Part shown: positions 5,018-11,356 of the stretch, piece after piece | Numbering within the stretch: the first letter of the stretch is position 1 | How the letters are laid out: every line of letters starts with the position of its first letter | Origin: CAZIIK01 sp964539235 | GTDB taxonomy: Bacteria > Pseudomonadota > Gammaproteobacteria > Francisellales > CACEW01 | NCBI GenBank assembly: GCA_964539235.1 | Contig: CAZIIK010000121.1 | Coordinates: 1-11,356, forward strand | DNA: 11,356 nt | Direction: 5' to 3' | Translations under genes and position numbers: made by a program | Notes under the pieces: generated by a model | The model's database searches: none | The model's input: the letters and a program-made list of their open reading frames with translations, nothing else | Told to the model about the DNA's origin: nothing

Positions 5018-7381
5018 ATGGCTGAAAAAGATCAAGATGCAACTCAAAAAAGGGTAGAGAGTAGTGGGCAACTGGCATTGCCAGCGACGTTGCCAACTTT
5101 GCCTTTGAAGGACGTGGTGATTTATCCTCATATGGTGATTCCTTTGTTTGTGGGGCGTGAGCGTTCTATCAGTGCATTGGAAGCCGCGATGGAAGGTGAT
5201 CAAAAAATATTTCTGATTGCTCAGCAAGATTCCAAAGAAGAAAAGCCGGGTTTAGAGTCTTTATATCAAGTGGGTACCATTGCATCAGTCCTACAACTAT
5301 TGCGGCTGCCTGATGGTACATTGAAAGTGCTGGTTGAGGGTGAGCGTCGTGCACGTGTGTTGATGCATGATCAGGAAATCAGCGATTACTTTGCCTTGCG
5401 AATAGACCAGATGGATGATGTGCTGGACGAGGGTGTTGATCTTGAACCGCTATCGCGCTCTTTGCTGTCGCAATTCGATCACTATGTGAAACTGAATAAG
5501 AAAATCCCACCTGAAGTCATTTCAGCTTTATCCGGCATTGATGACCTCAGTCGTCTGTCGGATACGATTGCTGCCCATATGGCGATTAAGATCGAAGATC
5601 GCCAGATGTTATTGGAGCTTGAGTCGGTTGAAGAGCGTGCCAATGCCTTGTTGCTGTTATTGGAAAGTGAGATTGATATTTTACAGGTCGAGAAGAAAAT
5701 CCGTGGCCGCGTTAAAAATCAAATGGAAAAAAATCAGCGCGAGTACTATTTGAATGAGCAAATGAAAGCTATTCAAAAGGAACTGACTGAAACCGATGAA
5801 GAGCATGATGAAATTGAGATGCTCGAGAAGAAGATTTATGCGGCGAAAATGACGCAAGAAGCGCACGATAAAGCGAAGCAAGAATTGAAAAAGCTCAAGT
5901 CGATGTCGCCTATGTCAGCAGAAGCCTCAGTGTCGCGTAATTATATTGATGCCTTACTACAAGTGCCTTGGCATAAACGTACTCGAGTGAAATTAGACCT
6001 GAAGAAAGCTCAGTCAGTATTAGATGATGATCATTATGGCCTGAAAGAGGTTAAAGAGCGCATTCTAGAATATTTGGCTGTGCAAAAACGAGTACGCAAG
6101 TTGAAAGGTCCTATCCTTTGCTTAGTTGGACCACCAGGTGTGGGTAAAACTTCCTTAGGCGCGTCCATCGCGCGGGCAACCGGGCGTAAGTTTACACGTA
6201 TGTCTTTAGGTGGGGTGCGTGATGAGGCTGAAATTCGCGGTCATCGCCGGACTTACATCGGGGCATTGCCGGGCAAGGTGATGCACAAACTTTCCAAAGC
6301 TGAGATCAAGAATCCGCTGTTTTTACTGGATGAAATCGATAAGATGGCCATGGATTTTCGTGGTGATCCCAGCTCTGCTTTGTTGGAAGTTTTGGATCCT
6401 GAGCAGAACAATGCCTTCAATGATCACTTTTTAGAGGTTGATTATGATCTTTCTGAGGTCATGTTTATTGCAACTGCCAATTCATTAGAAATTCCACCAG
6501 CATTATTAGACCGGATGGAGGTCATTCGCTTGTCGGGTTATACCGAAGACGAAAAGCTGAATATTGCGCGACGTTACCTGGTTCCGAAGCATATTAAAGC
6601 CGCTGGTTTGAAAGCAAATGAAATTTCAATTTCAGATAAAATTGTGATGGCCATTATTCGCTATTACACCCGTGAAGCCGGGGTGCGCAGTCTTGAACGT
6701 GAAATTGCCAAGATTTGTCGCAAGGTCGTGACGCATATCCTGAAAACTGGCAAAAAACGTGTTCTGCTCACGGAAAATAATCTGGAAGATTACCTGGGTG
6801 TGAAGCGCTATCGTTACGGTTTGGCCGACAGTGAAAATCAGATTGGCCAAGTGACGGGTTTAGCGTGGACTGAAGTCGGCGGCGAATTGCTAAGGATAGA
6901 AGCGTCAGCGGTGCCAGGCAAAGGCAAAACTTTGCGCACTGGGAAATTGGGTGAAGTCATGCAAGAGTCGATACAAGCAGCGATTACCGTTGTGCGTAGC
7001 CGGGCGGAGCAATATGATATTGCCGCTGATTTTTATGAAAAATGTGACTTGCATATTCATGTGCCGGAAGGTGCAACGCCTAAAGATGGTCCCAGCGCCG
7101 GGATTGCAATGTGCACAGCTTTGGTCTCCGCTTTGTCAAAACGCCCTGTGCGAGCAGATGTGGCGATGACAGGTGAAATTACCCTGCGTGGCGAGGTCTT
7201 GCCTATTGGGGGTTTGAAAGAAAAGCTGTTGGCTGCGCATCGAGGTGGTATCAAAACTGTGTTGATTCCGCACGAAAATGAACGCGATTTGCTTGATATT
7301 CCGGACAATGTGAAAGCGGATCTTGAGATTATTCCAGTTGAATGGATTGAACAGGTGTTAGATAAAGCATTGGCCAAGTAA
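5018..7381 (+). CDS. lon: Lon, ATP-dependent serine protease
   Basis: 787 residues, against 784 in E. coli. The N-terminal LON substrate-recognition domain begins at LPTLPLKDVVIYPHM, followed by a coiled-coil linker rich in Glu and Lys. The AAA+ domain has Walker A GPPGVGKT (371-378) and Walker B LFLLDEID (434-441). The C-terminal protease domain has the Ser-Lys dyad: Ser693 in PKDGPSAGIAM and Lys736 in GGLKEKLLAAHRGG. Lon forms a cytosolic hexamer that degrades misfolded and specific regulatory proteins. The gene begins seven bases after clpX; its ribosome-binding site is weak (GGGG inside the clpX end), which suggests coupling. An out-of-frame ATG at 5011 closes after four codons. hupB does not follow lon here. 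Confidence 0.98.
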   Translation: MAEKDQDATQKRVESSGQLALPATLPTLPLKDVVIYPHMVIPLFVGRERSISALEAAMEGDQKIFLIAQQDSKEEKPGLESLYQVGTIASVLQLLRLPDGTLKVLVEGERRARVLMHDQEISDYFALRIDQMDDVLDEGVDLEPLSRSLLSQFDHYVKLNKKIPPEVISALSGIDDLSRLSDTIAAHMAIKIEDRQMLLELESVEERANALLLLLESEIDILQVEKKIRGRVKNQMEKNQREYYLNEQMKAIQKELTETDEEHDEIEMLEKKIYAAKMTQEAHDKAKQELKKLKSMSPMSAEASVSRNYIDALLQVPWHKRTRVKLDLKKAQSVLDDDHYGLKEVKERILEYLAVQKRVRKLKGPILCLVGPPGVGKTSLGASIARATGRKFTRMSLGGVRDEAEIRGHRRTYIGALPGKVMHKLSKAEIKNPLFLLDEIDKMAMDFRGDPSSALLEVLDPEQNNAFNDHFLEVDYDLSEVMFIATANSLEIPPALLDRMEVIRLSGYTEDEKLNIARRYLVPKHIKAAGLKANEISISDKIVMAIIRYYTREAGVRSLEREIAKICRKVVTHILKTGKKRVLLTENNLEDYLGVKRYRYGLADSENQIGQVTGLAWTEVGGELLRIEASAVPGKGKTLRTGKLGEVMQESIQAAITVVRSRAEQYDIAADFYEKCDLHIHVPEGATPKDGPSAGIAMCTALVSALSKRPVRADVAMTGEITLRGEVLPIGGLKEKLLAAHRGGIKTVLIPHENERDLLDIPDNVKADLEIIPVEWIEQVLDKALAK

Positions 7382-7443
7382 TCGGTCACGTAGAGAGCTG
7401 GTTTGGTGCGTATATCCCGAAGGCTGTCAGTATCATTCCGACT

Positions 7444-7471
7444 TTGCATCTTCTATCCAATTCTTTAGAAT
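7444..7471 (+). promoter_or_regulatory. Probable promoter of the DUF481 gene
   Basis: TTGCAT (7444-7449) and TAGAAT (7466-7471) with a 16-base spacer lie 35 bases before the start codon. I see no hairpin-plus-T-tract terminator in the 124-base lon-DUF481 gap, so read-through from lon is possible as well. Confidence 0.5.
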
Positions 7472-7505
7472 GTGCCGCTGATTAAATCAATGCACAGGTA
7501 CAGTC

Positions 7506-8294
7506 ATGCGACTGAATATTAAAAAAATAATTATGGTGTGGGGTTTGTGGGTACCTGTTTGTGGGTTGGCAGCTTCGCCAACAGCAGTAGAACAGTCACC
7601 ACAAGAAGCAACTGAACCAGCGCCGAAAAAACCCGTGCAAGTTCACCCGTGGAAAGGCACGGACTTACAGGCGGGTGCCGTCATTAACTCAGGGAATACC
7701 AATTCGCAAAACTATAATGTTGCAGCCAATATAAAATATACCTACAAAAAATGGGTGGCGACGGAAGATACCACCTATCAGCGCGCCAGTTCGTCGGATA
7801 AAGGCACAACGGCTGATAAGTTTTTTACCCAGGGCCAATTAAACTTTAATTTTACCGAGCATAATTTTGTTTACACACAAGCTAATTATACCCGCGACAT
7901 ATTTAGTGGCTTTACTTATGTGTTTAACTATTCCATTGGCTATGGTCGTCGTATCCCGGTGATGCCAGCCAGTATGACGCTCGATATATTCGCTGGTCCC
8001 GGTATGCGCTTCGATAAAGAAAGTGAAACGGATCATCAGCGCACGGATGCTTCTGTGCAGATAGGCGTGAATTATGCGTGGAATATTACCCAGGCAACGG
8101 CGTTTGATGAGCAGTTCCAAATTACTATGGCGAAAGATAACACCAATACATCTTCCAAAAGCGCTCTGGTGACAACATTGTCAACGCATTTAGGTTTTAG
8201 CATTAATTTCTTAATCACCAACGACAGCCAGCCTGCGTCCGGTAAGCAGAATGTGAATACCTCGACGACATTAAACTTGGCGTACAATTTTTAG
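7506..8294 (+). CDS. DUF481 family outer-membrane beta-barrel protein
   Basis: 262 residues. An N-terminal signal peptide (two Lys, hydrophobic IIMVWGLWVPVCGLAA) probably ends near residue 23. A Pro/Glu-rich linker follows, then alternating hydrophobic and aromatic strands with the DUF481 features GAVINSGNTNSQNYN, FVYTQANYTRDIFSGF and DIFAGPGMRFD. The chain ends in LNLAYNF; a terminal Phe is the usual signal for barrel insertion by the BAM complex. Relatives include YdiY, described as salt-induced outer-membrane proteins; no precise role is established. The Cys in VPVCG is not a proper lipobox. ATG is preceded by AGG seven bases upstream. It is probably transcribed from its own promoter and is not functionally tied to lon. 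Confidence 0.85.
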   Translation: MRLNIKKIIMVWGLWVPVCGLAASPTAVEQSPQEATEPAPKKPVQVHPWKGTDLQAGAVINSGNTNSQNYNVAANIKYTYKKWVATEDTTYQRASSSDKGTTADKFFTQGQLNFNFTEHNFVYTQANYTRDIFSGFTYVFNYSIGYGRRIPVMPASMTLDIFAGPGMRFDKESETDHQRTDASVQIGVNYAWNITQATAFDEQFQITMAKDNTNTSSKSALVTTLSTHLGFSINFLITNDSQPASGKQNVNTSTTLNLAYNF

Positions 8295-8310
8295 TTTTTA
8301 TGGCGTTTAT

Positions 8311-8319
8311 TGATATAAT
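8311..8319 (+). promoter_or_regulatory. Extended -10 promoter before the orphan two-gene unit
   Basis: TGATATAAT combines a perfect TATAAT (8314-8319) with TG in the extended position. No good -35 box is seen 16-18 bases upstream, where only weak T-rich sequence occurs. The predicted start near 8326 leaves about 23 bases of leader that contain AAGGA before the GTG start. Confidence 0.5.
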
Positions 8320-8348
8320 AATATCTTTTATACGCAAGGAAGCGTGTC

Positions 8349-8651
8349 GTGTTATATATCGTTATCCCGTCAGGGTATAAATTTTTCTCGGGCAACAAAG
8401 CGAAAGGTTTATCAGATCGTTTTGAGGCTGATGGCAAAGCAACCATTAATATTCAAGCCGCTGTGCAAGAGGCCTTGACTTTTTCGGGTTCACCGGTGAC
8501 TGTGGATGACCTTGAGATTCATGAGGATTCACCTCTATCAGATGAGCGGCATTATTTGGAATATCTTCCCTCTGATAGTGGAAAAGCGCCCAGTAAATGG
8601 ACTGAACGTGTCATCGGTTCCAAAAAGAGAGATTTTTTCTCCAAGTTATGA
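8349..8651 (+). CDS. Uncharacterised 100-residue protein
   Basis: I do not recognise this protein. It begins with GTG, supported by AAGGA eight bases upstream and an extended -10 promoter. It reads MLYIVIPSGYKFF at the N-terminus, a mixed acidic middle with DDLEIHEDSPLSDE, and a basic end (GSKKRDFFSKL). There is no signal peptide, membrane helix or cysteine, so a soluble cytosolic protein is likely. Its stop overlaps the start of a 42-residue reading frame (ATGA). The good start signals and protein-like composition argue that it is real. It lies between the DUF481 gene and a terminator and shows no link to either neighbour. Confidence 0.65.
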   Translation: MLYIVIPSGYKFFSGNKAKGLSDRFEADGKATINIQAAVQEALTFSGSPVTVDDLEIHEDSPLSDERHYLEYLPSDSGKAPSKWTERVIGSKKRDFFSKL

Positions 8652-8776
8652 TGATGAACACCTATGCTGTCACCGCAGTGTTGCCAGGTGGTCCCAGGCG
8701 CAAGGAATTAGCAGAAAAGCGGCGAGAACGCGTTGGTAATCTTAGAAAAGAAGGTGATTGCCCTGCGGCAAATTGA
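8648..8776 (+). CDS. Small 42-residue basic protein, coupled to the preceding gene
   Basis: Three ATG codons in a row (8648, 8651, 8654) open a frame overlapping the upstream stop as ATGA. It ends at TGA 8774-8776, just before the terminator palindrome. The product starts MMMNTYAVTAVLPGGPRR and continues with a highly charged KELAEKRRERVGNLRKEG helix-like segment, then DCPAAN. No ribosome-binding site of its own is obvious, as expected for translational coupling. It lacks known motifs; the basic helix could contact nucleic acid or a partner protein, but that is speculation. That it is a gene at all is inferred from position and composition. Confidence 0.45.
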   Translation: MMMNTYAVTAVLPGGPRRKELAEKRRERVGNLRKEGDCPAAN

Positions 8777-8788
8777 TTGTCGAATTAT

Positions 8789-8835
8789 AGGCTTCATATT
8801 GCAAAATCAGCTGATATTAGAATATGAAGCCTTTT
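8789..8835. terminator. Bidirectional terminator-like palindrome
   Basis: AGGCTTCATATT (8789-8800) and AATATGAAGCCT (8821-8832) form a perfect 12-base stem with a 20-base loop, followed by TTT. On the minus strand the stem is followed by AT-rich sequence. It sits between two convergent units, as a shared terminator would. The loop is long and the T tract short, so efficiency is uncertain. Confidence 0.65.
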
Positions 8836-8847
8836 GAAAATTTGGGT

Positions 8848-9063
8848 CTAATCTTTTTTAGGTATAGCCCGATAAATTGAATAGATTGCTGCCAATCCAA
8901 CTAAGCCGTATACAACTCTTGAAATCACGCTCATGTGTCCAAAAATAGTCGCGACTAAATCAAAATGCAGGACACCAACCAGGCCCCAATTTAAGCCACC
9001 CACAATAACTAGAATAAATGCAATCCAGTCAACGAAATTTTTATTGGTTTTTTGCTTGCTCAT
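8848..9063 (-). CDS. DUF378 family small membrane protein
   Basis: 71 residues. A short basic N-terminus (MSKQKTNK) precedes two hydrophobic segments, about residues 11-32 (VDWIAFILVIVGGLNWGLVGVL) and 44-66 (MSVISRVVYGLVGLAAIYSIY). The GGLNWGLVG block and the ISRVVYGLVGLAA segment are the hallmarks of DUF378 (YuzA-like) inner-membrane proteins, whose function is unknown. AAGGAG seven bases upstream fixes the ATG. It is a single-gene unit on the minus strand, with a promoter candidate at 9110-9137 and the shared palindrome after its stop. Confidence 0.88.
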   Translation of the reverse strand: MSKQKTNKNFVDWIAFILVIVGGLNWGLVGVLHFDLVATIFGHMSVISRVVYGLVGLAAIYSIYRAIPKKD

Positions 9064-9109
9064 AGTATTCTCCTTTTCGAATTACTGATTAATAAGCTAA
9101 GGTTCTAAC

Positions 9110-9137
9110 TATATAGATAAAAAGATACTAATAGCAA
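9110..9137 (-). promoter_or_regulatory. Possible promoter of the DUF378 gene
   Basis: Minus-strand TTGCTA (9132-9137) and TATATA (9110-9115) with a 16-base spacer, about 47 bases before the start codon. The region is AT-rich, so chance matches are easy. Confidence 0.35.
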
Positions 9138-9197
9138 AAGGTTCACGCTTAATTTTTTGTCCATGGCAACTGTTGGTGTATCCGACTCTGATATGTC

Positions 9198-10169
9198 TTA
9201 GCTAATCAAATCCCGTTCAATTTGCTGGTCAGCGTGATAAGACGAGCGTACATTAGGGCCACTGGCCACTTGGCTGAAGCCCATGGCTTTTGCCATATCA
9301 CCAAAATGAAGAAATTTTTCCGGTGTAACGTAACGGTCAACAGGCATATGGAAATTACTGGGTTGCAGGTATTGGCCCAATGTGAGCATATCAACCTGAT
9401 GCTTCCGTAGGTCAAGCAGCGTGGTTTCAATTTCGGCATCAGTTTCACCCAGGCCGAGCATCAAGCCTGATTTCGTCGGGATATGAGGATTGCGGGTTTT
9501 ATATTGGTCCAGTAAATCCAATGACCATTGGTAATCTGAACCCGGGCGCGCAGTTTTATAGAGGCGAGGTACGGTTTCGATATTATGGTTAAAGACATCC
9601 GGCGGTGTCTCGGTGAGTAGATCTAAAGCCGCAGCAAAACGTTTTTTACCCCGAAAGTCAGGCGTTAGAATTTCAACTTTAATGCCAGGGTTTAAGCGGC
9701 GTGTGTGAGCAATGCACTCTGCAAAATGTTGGGCACCACCATCACGTAGATCATCCCGATCGACGGATGTGATGACCACATATTTCAGTGCCATGGCTTG
9801 GATGGTTTCGGCCAAATTTTGTGGCTCTTGTTTATCGAGTGGGTTTGGTCGACCATGTGCGACATCGCAAAAGCTGCAGCGACGTGTACAGCGATCCCCC
9901 ATAATCATGAATGTCGCCGCGCCTTTGCTGAAACATTCCGCTAGGTTTGGGCACGCAGCTTCTTCACAAACAGAGTATAAATTCTTCTCACGCAGCATTT
10001 TTTTGATGCGAGTGACTTCTGAACCTTCAGAAGCCTTGGGTAGCTTTGTATAGAGCCATTTAGGCATTCGCTTGCGTTCTGCATTGGTAATCGGTTCTAT
10101 CTTAACTGGGATGCGTGAGAGTTTATTGAAATCACGGTTTTTTTGAGAAGGATCAGGTGCCAGTGTCAT
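9198..10169 (-). CDS. lipA: Lipoyl synthase LipA
   Basis: 323 residues, typical length. LipA is a radical-SAM enzyme that inserts two sulfur atoms at C6 and C8 of the octanoyl group on lipoyl domains. The auxiliary cluster motif has Cys68, Cys73 and Cys79 (CEEAACPNLAEC). The radical-SAM cluster CX3CX2C is Cys94, Cys98 and Cys101 (CTRRCSFC). The conserved C-terminal RSSYHA segment supplies the serine ligand of the auxiliary cluster. The ATG lies inside the end of lipB (17-base overlap) with no strong ribosome-binding site, which fits coupled translation. Its product acts directly on the product of LipB. No clear terminator follows before the DUF378 promoter region. Confidence 0.98.
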   Translation of the reverse strand: MTLAPDPSQKNRDFNKLSRIPVKIEPITNAERKRMPKWLYTKLPKASEGSEVTRIKKMLREKNLYSVCEEAACPNLAECFSKGAATFMIMGDRCTRRCSFCDVAHGRPNPLDKQEPQNLAETIQAMALKYVVITSVDRDDLRDGGAQHFAECIAHTRRLNPGIKVEILTPDFRGKKRFAAALDLLTETPPDVFNHNIETVPRLYKTARPGSDYQWSLDLLDQYKTRNPHIPTKSGLMLGLGETDAEIETTLLDLRKHQVDMLTLGQYLQPSNFHMPVDRYVTPEKFLHFGDMAKAMGFSQVASGPNVRSSYHADQQIERDLIS

Positions 10170-10788
10170 GGGGTTGCCAGTCGCAGCGTAAATGTGCGCC
10201 GAAGTGTGCCATAAAACCTGTAATGAGGTCTAGATATTCCGGCGCAGTTTGGTGGTCAGCAATTTGTGTCATGGTCAATCCTTCGTAACCACAGGGATTA
10301 ATCATATCAAAAGGTGACAGGTCGCCATCTACATTGAGACAAATGCCGTGATAGGTCTTGCCATTGCGAATTCGTAGACCAATAGATGCAATTTTAGCGT
10401 CATCCGCATATAGGCCTGGTGCACCTGGGCGTCGCACGGCGGTAATGCCGTGATCGCGTAACAAATCGATCACGGTCTGTTCTAGTGTACAGACGAACTG
10501 TTTAGCACCTAATTGGTGTCGTTTTAAATCGAGCAACAAATAAATCATCAATTGCCCAGGTCCATGGTAAGTAACATGGCCACCACGGTCGACTTGGATA
10601 ATGGGGATTTCTGATGTCCTAAGAATATGTTCACGTTTGCCTTGTCGGCCGAGTGTAAAAGTTGGTGTGTGTTCGCAAAACCAGATTTCATCGGCCGTTA
10701 GGGTATGCCGAGAGGTTGTAAAATCTTGCATTTTTTGCCAGATGGTTTGATAGGGCTGTTGCCGGCCTAGGTAACGCACAGAAAACAT
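10153..10788 (-). CDS. lipB: Octanoyltransferase LipB
   Basis: 211 residues, normal length. LipB moves the octanoyl chain from acyl carrier protein to a lysine of the lipoyl domains of 2-oxoacid dehydrogenases and the glycine cleavage H protein. The family signature RGGHVTYHGPGQ is at residues 68-79. The catalytic pair is Lys132 (in DDAKIASIGLRI) and Cys166 (in NPCGYEGLTMTQI), the latter forming the acyl-enzyme. The gene starts five bases after ybeD and overlaps lipA, so the three are one transcription unit. Nothing appears missing. Confidence 0.98.
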   Translation of the reverse strand: MFSVRYLGRQQPYQTIWQKMQDFTTSRHTLTADEIWFCEHTPTFTLGRQGKREHILRTSEIPIIQVDRGGHVTYHGPGQLMIYLLLDLKRHQLGAKQFVCTLEQTVIDLLRDHGITAVRRPGAPGLYADDAKIASIGLRIRNGKTYHGICLNVDGDLSPFDMINPCGYEGLTMTQIADHQTAPEYLDLITGFMAHFGAHLRCDWQPHDTGT

Positions 10789-10793
10789 ATTGG

Positions 10794-11072
10794 CTACAGC
10801 ACCATTTTTACGTGTTTATTGTGGTTGATGGCTTGATAGATTTTGTCCAGCTGTGCCTTGCTTTCGGCCGTAAACATCGCCGTAATTGAAATGTAGTTGC
10901 CGTCGCTGCTATCTCGAGTGTTATAGGTGATGTTGTGTGAATCTTTCACGTGGTTATGCAGGACGGTTTTGATGAAGTCTTCCAGGACAACACCTTGCGT
11001 GCCCATCACCTTGAGTGGAAACTGGCAAGGGAAGGTCATCAGGGTTTCATTAGGTTTTTTCGATTTTGCCAT
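10794..11072 (-). CDS. ybeD: DUF493/YbeD family protein
   Basis: 92 residues, matching the YbeD (UPF0250/DUF493) family. Recognisable features are TFPCQFPLKVMG near the N-terminus, an amphipathic helix around LEDFIKTVLHNHV and a strand-turn-strand segment GNYISITAMFTAESKAQLDKIY. The fold resembles small regulatory ACT-like domains, but the biochemical role is not established. It stands directly before lipB with a five-base gap, the usual gammaproteobacterial arrangement, so a link to lipoate metabolism is often suspected. The ribosome-binding site before the ATG is weak (an A-rich run). The dacA gene usually found upstream is not visible in this window. Confidence 0.93.
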   Translation of the reverse strand: MAKSKKPNETLMTFPCQFPLKVMGTQGVVLEDFIKTVLHNHVKDSHNITYNTRDSSDGNYISITAMFTAESKAQLDKIYQAINHNKHVKMVL

Positions 11073-11104
11073 GATTTTTTATGTCACAAGTTTCTGAGAG
11101 GCGG

Positions 11105-11110
11105 ATTATG
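11105..11110 (-). promoter_or_regulatory. Possible extended -10 of the ybeD-lipB-lipA promoter
   Basis: Minus strand TGGCATAAT gives a CATAAT -10 with an upstream TG, about 32 bases before the ybeD start. No good -35 box is seen at 16-18 bases. Confidence 0.35.
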
Positions 11111-11356
11111 CCAAATTTTGACGGAGACTACAGTAAATGGTTCCACAATCGTTCGCTAAAAACTCTCCATGGCAGAATAGTTATATCCTGTTTCAGTATC
11201 CTCGTTTCTAGATCAAAGAGTCTGTCCGAAAATGGGTATTTTTCTTGTTATGCATTCAAACAGATGCGGATTTTTGGGATGTGCAGGGTCATAATACCGA
11301 TTTGTCACGTGATATGCAGCACACAAGCCATGGAAAAGGTATACCCGAGTGATTTG
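11111..11356. other. Right-edge region with no assigned gene
   Basis: No gene can be assigned. On the minus strand a frame is open from the window edge to TGA at 11213-11215 (47 residues, containing HVTNRYYDPAHPKNPHLF). On the plus strand an open stretch from 11212 to TGA at 11347-11349 reads DADFWDVQGHNTDL and onward, but lacks an ATG start. Opposed coding-like frames suggest a dispersed repeat or the end of an insertion element. GAGTCTGTCCGAAAA near 11218-11232 resembles some insertion-sequence termini, but no partner repeat is in view. Confidence 0.3.

Noticed and set aside
7554..7566. Lipoprotein signal in the DUF481 protein (Cys19)
   Set aside because: VPVC lacks the small residue before Cys and the usual Leu/Ala pattern of a lipobox; a normal cleavage site follows.
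8506..8739. 77-codon plus-strand frame overlapping the orphan pair
   Set aside because: It is in a third frame across both better-supported genes, and no start signals were seen.

Overview
The window looks like a chromosomal segment of a gammaproteobacterium. It carries the classic tig-clpP-clpX-lon protein quality-control cluster and the ybeD-lipB-lipA lipoate cluster, and its ClpP, ClpX, Lon and trigger factor read as typical gammaproteobacterial proteins. The DNA is moderately AT-rich. I cannot fix the genus from sequence alone; a Legionellales-like lineage is a guess only.

Left flank (1-1300): a mosaic of decayed and accessory DNA. It holds the first 12 codons of a leftward gene that runs off the window, an imperfect palindrome in that gene's leader, and the last ~55 codons of a short-chain dehydrogenase gene that has lost its 5' part. 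Next comes a HepT/MntA (HEPN/MNT, type VII) toxin-antitoxin pair on the minus strand. The antitoxin is intact, but the toxin is broken by one missing base. The pair lies directly downstream of tRNA-His(GUG) and tRNA-Leu(UAG), with no visible terminator between them.

The 417 bases between tRNA-His and tig hold divergent promoters: one for the tRNA transcription unit and one, with a near-consensus sigma-70 match, for tig. They also hold an odd ~167-nt leader ahead of tRNA-His. This leader is bounded by direct repeats that include the 5' end of the tRNA and contains four hairpins.

Core (1643-7381): tig, clpP, clpX and lon lie in one direction with gaps of 37, 15 and 7 bases, so they are probably one operon with its main promoter before tig. 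Trigger factor holds nascent chains, ClpXP degrades unfolded by ClpX, and Lon is a second ATP-dependent protease.

7382-9063: lon is followed by a DUF481 outer-membrane barrel protein with its own promoter. Next is a two-gene unit of unknown function (100 and 42 residues) that starts at an extended -10 promoter and has an ATGA overlap. A long palindrome then separates this unit from a convergent 71-residue DUF378 membrane protein.

Right part (9198-11072, minus strand): ybeD, lipB and lipA. LipB transfers octanoate from acyl carrier protein to lipoyl domains and LipA inserts the two sulfurs. The last ~200 bases contain no gene I can identify, although coding-like open stretches occur on both strands.

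The most unusual items are the frameshifted HepT beside an intact MntA, the repeat-bounded structured leader in front of tRNA-His, and the unrecognised coupled pair at 8349-8776. I see no convincing new multi-gene system.
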